Source of the DNA: an uncultured Alphaproteobacteria bacterium
GTDB taxonomy: Bacteria; Pseudomonadota; Alphaproteobacteria; RF32; CAG-239
Length of the DNA: 26,035 nucleotides
Reading direction: 5' to 3'
NCBI GenBank assembly: GCA_944392285.1
Contig: CALXWF010000047.1
Coordinates: forward strand, 1 to 26,035
Below, piece after piece: positions 22,556-26,035 of the stretch. The notes below the pieces were generated by a model. The model saw only the letters and a list, made by a program, of their open reading frames with translations. It did no database searches and was not told the DNA's origin. Numbering within the stretch: position 1 is the stretch's first letter; every line of letters begins with the position of its first letter. A program made the position numbers and the translations under genes.

Positions 22556-23203
22556 ATGAACGAGAATAAGTTTTTTACAATTGAAGAATACATTGAAGAC
22601 TGTATTCAAAATAATTCTTCTCTTGGAAGAATGCCTCAAGTCAAAGTGCAGGTCAAAGGTGAGACCATTTTCTTTGACGGTGACCTGCTGATTGACGGTA
22701 ATAAGGTGATTTCCAACCTTGACTGGAGCGCGGTTAAAGCAAAATCAGCCAAAGTCATTAATAACGCGGTGAGTGATTATGCCAAGTTGCCGCAATGCCT
22801 AAACGGTCTGCGCGGTGATGAAACTCTGCCTCTGCCGCAAAATGTTTCAGCCTTTTTAAGCAAAAACGCCTGTGAGCGCTTCTCGGAGACCCCAGGCGGG
22901 TTTAAGGTTAAGGGAAACCTTCATTTGTTTGAGTTTCCGACTTTGGACTTGAGCTCGGTTGAGGTGGAAAACTGCTTGTTGCTGCGCTCTGACAAAAAAG
23001 TTGAGTTCTGCAAACTGCCGAAAGCCAAAAAAATTATGGGAATTAATCCGCAACAAGTTGTTCTGCCTCAGGGCAGAATAATCGCTTTTAAAGAGCTGAA
23101 AGAAAAAGGCTTTGGACAAGAAACCTGCAAAAAGCTCGGTATTAAAGAACCGAAAATCTTTGAAAAAATTATTGCCAGCGTTAAAAGCACTTTAGGCTTT
23201 TAG
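22556..23203 (+). CDS. Hypothetical protein, unrecognised family
   Basis: A 215-residue soluble protein without signal or membrane segment. The N-terminal third is acidic (F-F-T-I-E-E-Y-I-E-D-C), then comes G-D-L-L-I-D-G-N-K-V-I-S; the second half has short recurring hydrophobic strands separated by turns (L-H-L-F-E-F-P-T-L-D-L, V-E-V-E-N-C-L-L-L, V-E-F-C-K-L-P-K-A) that look like an irregular leucine-rich or beta-solenoid stretch. The ATG at 22556 is preferred because a TATAAT box ends only about 30 bases earlier; a TTG at 22529 would sit at the transcript start. The ribosome site is weak. It ends eight bases from the convergent dsbD gene. Confidence 0.68.
   Translation: MNENKFFTIEEYIEDCIQNNSSLGRMPQVKVQVKGETIFFDGDLLIDGNKVISNLDWSAVKAKSAKVINNAVSDYAKLPQCLNGLRGDETLPLPQNVSAFLSKNACERFSETPGGFKVKGNLHLFEFPTLDLSSVEVENCLLLRSDKKVEFCKLPKAKKIMGINPQQVVLPQGRIIAFKELKEKGFGQETCKKLGIKEPKIFEKIIASVKSTLGF
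23182..23202. terminator. Weak hairpin at the convergent ends of the orphan gene and dsbD
   Basis: A perfect seven-pair inverted repeat, TAAAAGC (23182-23188) and GCTTTTA (23196-23202), with a seven-base loop overlaps the stop codon of the plus-strand gene. It is AT-rich and has only a short T tail within its own arm, so termination may be weak. Confidence 0.4.
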
Positions 23204-23211
23204 AGCATTTG

Positions 23212-25875
23212 TCATACGGCTTCACGTAAAATGTCGTTTAGGTCTTTTTCGGTCAAAATCTCGGGCAAGACCAAGCCATCAGGGACTTTTGGGCTGAAAA
23301 TAACATAAAAAGGCAAGCCTTTGCGACCGAATTTTTCCATAAAGTCTAATACTTCTTGATTATAATCCGTCCAATCAATCTCTATAAGTTCAACATTCAA
23401 ACGCTGTATATAGCCTTTTACGGCATCATTATTTAAGACCGTAAACTCATTGTAGCGGCAAGTTAAACACCAATCTGCCCCAATGGTGACAAAAACGGTT
23501 TTGCCTGCCGCCACCTGATTTTTGATATAGTCATATTGAAGCTCTGTCGAGGTGGTTTGCGCCGTAATTTGTTGATGTTTGCGAAATGAAAAAGCGGCAT
23601 CAGCCCCAGATAACAGCACAAAAAGCCCTAAGATGCAGATAAAGAGGCGCGCCAGAAAACGGCGGGCTTTGGATTTGTTTTCTGTGGTTTCGGGAATATC
23701 TTCAAGCTTGTCATAGGTTTGACGACGAAACCATAAAACAAACCAAATCAGCAATAAATAAAGGCTTTGACGCACAGCTGCCCAAATACCGCTTTGTGAG
23801 GCAAAAACAGATAACAACCACAGCAAAGTTATCAGCAAAAGTCCCAACATCAGGCGCTCTAATTTTTGTTGCCAGGCTCCGGGCTTGGGCATTAACAATA
23901 CGACATCAGGCCAGAGGCAAATAAGCAAATAAGGCAAAGACAACCCCAAAGCAACGGCTGACAAAATAATGACAATATCCAGATAGCTTCCGGCTAAGGC
24001 AAAACCTACCACAGTGCCGAGATAAGGCGCCGTACATGGGGTGGAAAGCAACACCACAAAAATGCCGCCACAGAGCCAGAAAAGGTTCTCTTGACGGGTG
24101 GATTGCTTTTGCAATTTTGGGGGCAAGCTCAAGCGGGTAATCCCTTTGATTTGGGTTATGAACAAAACCAACACCAGCATCATAAACACCAAAAACAACG
24201 GGTTTTGAAACTGCATACCCCAGCCTATTGACATACCTATAAACTTAAGCAAGCACAACAGCAAAATTATTAAGGCAAAACCGATGTAAATTCCTAAAGC
24301 ACTTAGGGCAAAGCTGCGTTTTACTCTGCTTTCATTACTGCCGCCAAAGGCACTTAAGCCCATCAGCTTTAATGAAAGCGCCGGAAAAACACAAGGCATA
24401 AAGTTGAGCAGAAAACCGCCCAAAAGCGCCAACAAAACCAAGCCTAAAGACAAAACCGGACGCAAGGTGTCAAAACCGGAGGCGGCTTCGGCCGTATAAG
24501 TATTGCGCAAAGAATTAAATTTGCCGAGTTTGGCGGTTATGGTAAAATCTTTTCCGCTCAGCTTGGCAGCGGGGTCTTTGGCATAAAAGCGCGCCACGAT
24601 ACGACGGCCGTCAATGGTGATTTTTGGCGCGGAAAGCTCTATTTTTTCTGCAGTCTCGGCAAAAATCGAAAATTCTGACAAAGAGGTATCAATATCAATG
24701 GTTACCCTTAAAACTTCAGGGGAATTTTTTTCTTGCGGGATGTCTACCACCACGCTTTGAATCTTGATGTCGTCATCTGTTTTTGGGGGCAATAAATTAA
24801 ACTCGGTCGTAATATAATTATTTACGGCCGAAGGCTCCGCAACCCCCGAGGCGAGTGTCAGCTCCAAATCAAGTTTTGTCGGCAGGCAAGATGAAAAATC
24901 ACAAAGCTCGGTTTGCAGGTGCGCCTTAAGCTTAAGAGGTTTATTTTTATCTGCCGCTTCAAGCTCTATGGGGATGAGAAGAGACTTGGCATAGGCGGTA
25001 TAATCAGCCTCGCCGTGATACAGACGTGTCGGCAGAGGCCAATATATTTTGGCATCGGCCAAATTTTCAGAGGCTAAAAAATCTATTTGCGGCTTTGTAT
25101 GAGATTTTCCCTCTTGAGCCCAGATAAATTTATCTTTCGGAAGTTTCAGCTCTATGCCTGCTTTTAATTTTGCTTTGGTTCCAAGAGCGGAATCTGCTGC
25201 CAGCAAACGTGCTTTAAGGCCGTCTTTTTCTTGCCAGGCTCCGATACCGTCTCGGCCAGTGAACGGGTCATCATAGACCAAGCCATAGAAAGGAAGTTTG
25301 CGCCATTCAAGCTTTTTAACATGTTGTTTTAATTGGCCGAAATGGCTGTTGTCTTGGGCTTTTTCGCGCTCAATTTTAGCCTCGATGGCCTCAATGTCAC
25401 GCTTATCATAACTGTAAGAGAGCACCTTTTTAAAATCATTAATCACCACAAGCTCCGGCGAATCAATGTAGTCGCCGACATCTTTAGAATCTATATCTGC
25501 ATCCTCAACGATTAACGGCGGCGGCTCCGGCACAAGCATGTCGGCCATAATTTTGTTATAGAGATTTTTAAAATAACGATAAGCACGCAACCTGCCCTTA
25601 ATGCTGTCGGCCTTGTCATAAACTTCTTGCGGAGCGGCGGCCGGATACATTTCTCTGACAATCGGCGTTAAATCTGCCGAATCGAGTGCGGCCCCGGGGT
25701 ATTTTTTATCAATCTCGTCATAGTAGTTATATAGATAGAGCAGTTGCCCTAAAAAGGGCGCTTCTTTGGCAATATATTCTTCTTGTGTCGGCACATGCTC
25801 CTCGGCTGCCAAAGCCTTTGGAACTTGCAGTAAGAAAATGCTCAAAAAAATATATTTAACAAAATTTTTTATCAT
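23212..25875 (-). CDS. dsbD: Protein-disulfide reductase, DsbD/ScsB-like, with N-terminal extension
   Basis: Moves electrons from cytoplasmic thioredoxin across the inner membrane to periplasmic thiol proteins. In 887 residues: signal peptide (1-24); a charged, tyrosine-rich extension of about 25-205; a DsbD-alpha-like domain with the cysteine pair C325/C330 (C-D-F-S-S-C-L-P-T); a second beta domain to about 465; the multi-helix channel domain with paired cysteines C495 (N-F-M-P-C-V-F-P) and C614 (S-T-P-C-T-A-P-Y); and a C-terminal thioredoxin domain with W-C-L-T-C (C803, C806). All three electron-relay cysteine pairs are intact. E. coli DsbD is under 600 residues, so the extension and second N-terminal domain are notable. 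Divergent from yqgE, a frequent neighbour in Alphaproteobacteria. Confidence 0.92.
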   Translation of the reverse strand: MIKNFVKYIFLSIFLLQVPKALAAEEHVPTQEEYIAKEAPFLGQLLYLYNYYDEIDKKYPGAALDSADLTPIVREMYPAAAPQEVYDKADSIKGRLRAYRYFKNLYNKIMADMLVPEPPPLIVEDADIDSKDVGDYIDSPELVVINDFKKVLSYSYDKRDIEAIEAKIEREKAQDNSHFGQLKQHVKKLEWRKLPFYGLVYDDPFTGRDGIGAWQEKDGLKARLLAADSALGTKAKLKAGIELKLPKDKFIWAQEGKSHTKPQIDFLASENLADAKIYWPLPTRLYHGEADYTAYAKSLLIPIELEAADKNKPLKLKAHLQTELCDFSSCLPTKLDLELTLASGVAEPSAVNNYITTEFNLLPPKTDDDIKIQSVVVDIPQEKNSPEVLRVTIDIDTSLSEFSIFAETAEKIELSAPKITIDGRRIVARFYAKDPAAKLSGKDFTITAKLGKFNSLRNTYTAEAASGFDTLRPVLSLGLVLLALLGGFLLNFMPCVFPALSLKLMGLSAFGGSNESRVKRSFALSALGIYIGFALIILLLCLLKFIGMSIGWGMQFQNPLFLVFMMLVLVLFITQIKGITRLSLPPKLQKQSTRQENLFWLCGGIFVVLLSTPCTAPYLGTVVGFALAGSYLDIVIILSAVALGLSLPYLLICLWPDVVLLMPKPGAWQQKLERLMLGLLLITLLWLLSVFASQSGIWAAVRQSLYLLLIWFVLWFRRQTYDKLEDIPETTENKSKARRFLARLFICILGLFVLLSGADAAFSFRKHQQITAQTTSTELQYDYIKNQVAAGKTVFVTIGADWCLTCRYNEFTVLNNDAVKGYIQRLNVELIEIDWTDYNQEVLDFMEKFGRKGLPFYVIFSPKVPDGLVLPEILTEKDLNDILREAV

Positions 25876-25973
25876 TTTATGCCGATTAGTATAAAATATA
25901 TTTTTAAAATAGCTGATTTTGTGCTAGAATACAAGAATGAAGTGAACTATATAACAATTATCGGAGCTTGATA
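25876..25973. promoter_or_regulatory. Divergent dsbD/yqgE promoter region
   Basis: A 98-bp, very AT-rich spacer. For the plus strand a TAGAAT -10-like box lies near 25925-25930, and GGAG (25963-25966) seven bases before 25974 is a clear ribosome site. For the minus strand only a TATACT-like element near the gene can be seen. No operator recognised. Confidence 0.4.
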
Positions 25974-26035
25974 ATGGTGCAGATGGAAAATGGTTATTTA
26001 ACCGGAAAATGTCTGGTTGCTATGCCCCAAATGGA
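25974..26035 (+). CDS. YqgE/AlgH family protein (3' end outside window)
   Basis: Only the first 20 codons are present. They read M-V-Q-M-E-N-G-Y-L-T-G-K-C-L-V-A-M-P-Q-M, which fits the conserved opening of YqgE/AlgH (UPF0301) proteins, where a Y-L-x-G-x-x-L-I-A-M-P-x-M strand begins the fold. Function of the family is unsettled. A GGAG seven bases upstream supports the start, and the divergent dsbD neighbour supports the identity. Confidence 0.8.
   Translation, partial: MVQMENGYLTGKCLVAMPQM

Overview
The window is chromosomal DNA of a low-GC, AT-rich alphaproteobacterium. The strongest taxonomic signals are a CtrA master regulator that closely matches the alphaproteobacterial family, a ChpT-type histidine phosphotransferase, the HpnC/HpnD/HpnE route to squalene, TrmFO, the ispH/rnhA neighbourhood and the DsbD(ScsB-like)/YqgE pair. 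The base composition and apparent loss of some biosynthetic genes fit a host-associated lineage (for example the uncultured gut Alphaproteobacteria), but this is inference. Genes are dense; no gene-free stretch exceeds 300 bases; no rRNA, tRNA, CRISPR array, insertion sequence or prophage was recognised.

Layout. 1-1018: accessory edge with a cut-off unknown gene, a 46-codon kinase remnant and a small P-loop kinase. 1132-3084: a secreted tandem-repeat protein overlapping an O6-alkylguanine repair gene, then a CDF metal exporter with a palindromic operator in its promoter. 3085-5204 (minus): a CstA-type transporter overlapping an AlkD-like glycosylase gene. 5374-7020: a membrane-anchored ankyrin protein facing two small unknown genes driven by a consensus promoter with nested inverted repeats. 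7186-13547: a motility/cell-cycle block, with fliI-fliJ-sodB (minus), divergent ctrA (plus), and a minus operon secreted protein-chpT-cheY-cheR.

13696-17827 (plus): trmFO-hpnC-hpnD-hpnE, a tightly packed operon joining tRNA uracil-54 methylation and squalene synthesis for hopanoids. 17807-18490 (minus): elbB, convergent with hpnE and overlapping it by 21 bp. 18602-22318 (plus): M16 protease, ispH, an AlbA_2-domain protein and rnhA. Here the threonine genes that often sit next to the protease (thrC) and between ispH and rnhA (thrB) are absent. 22556-23203 is an orphan gene; 23212-25875 (minus) is an 887-residue DsbD/ScsB-like reductase with an unusual periplasmic N-terminal extension, divergent from the start of a YqgE/AlgH gene cut by the window end.

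Functional links. CtrA, ChpT and the flagellar ATPase lie side by side, so the phosphorelay and a likely target are encoded together. IspH makes the isoprenoid precursors that the HpnC/D/E enzymes depend on as squalene synthesis. No clearly novel multi-gene system was found; the most unusual items are the CtrA without an Ala-Ala tail, the palindromic TTAA cluster between fliI and ctrA, the regulated promoter of the 109-residue membrane protein, the AlbA_2 gene in the thrB position, and the DsbD extension.
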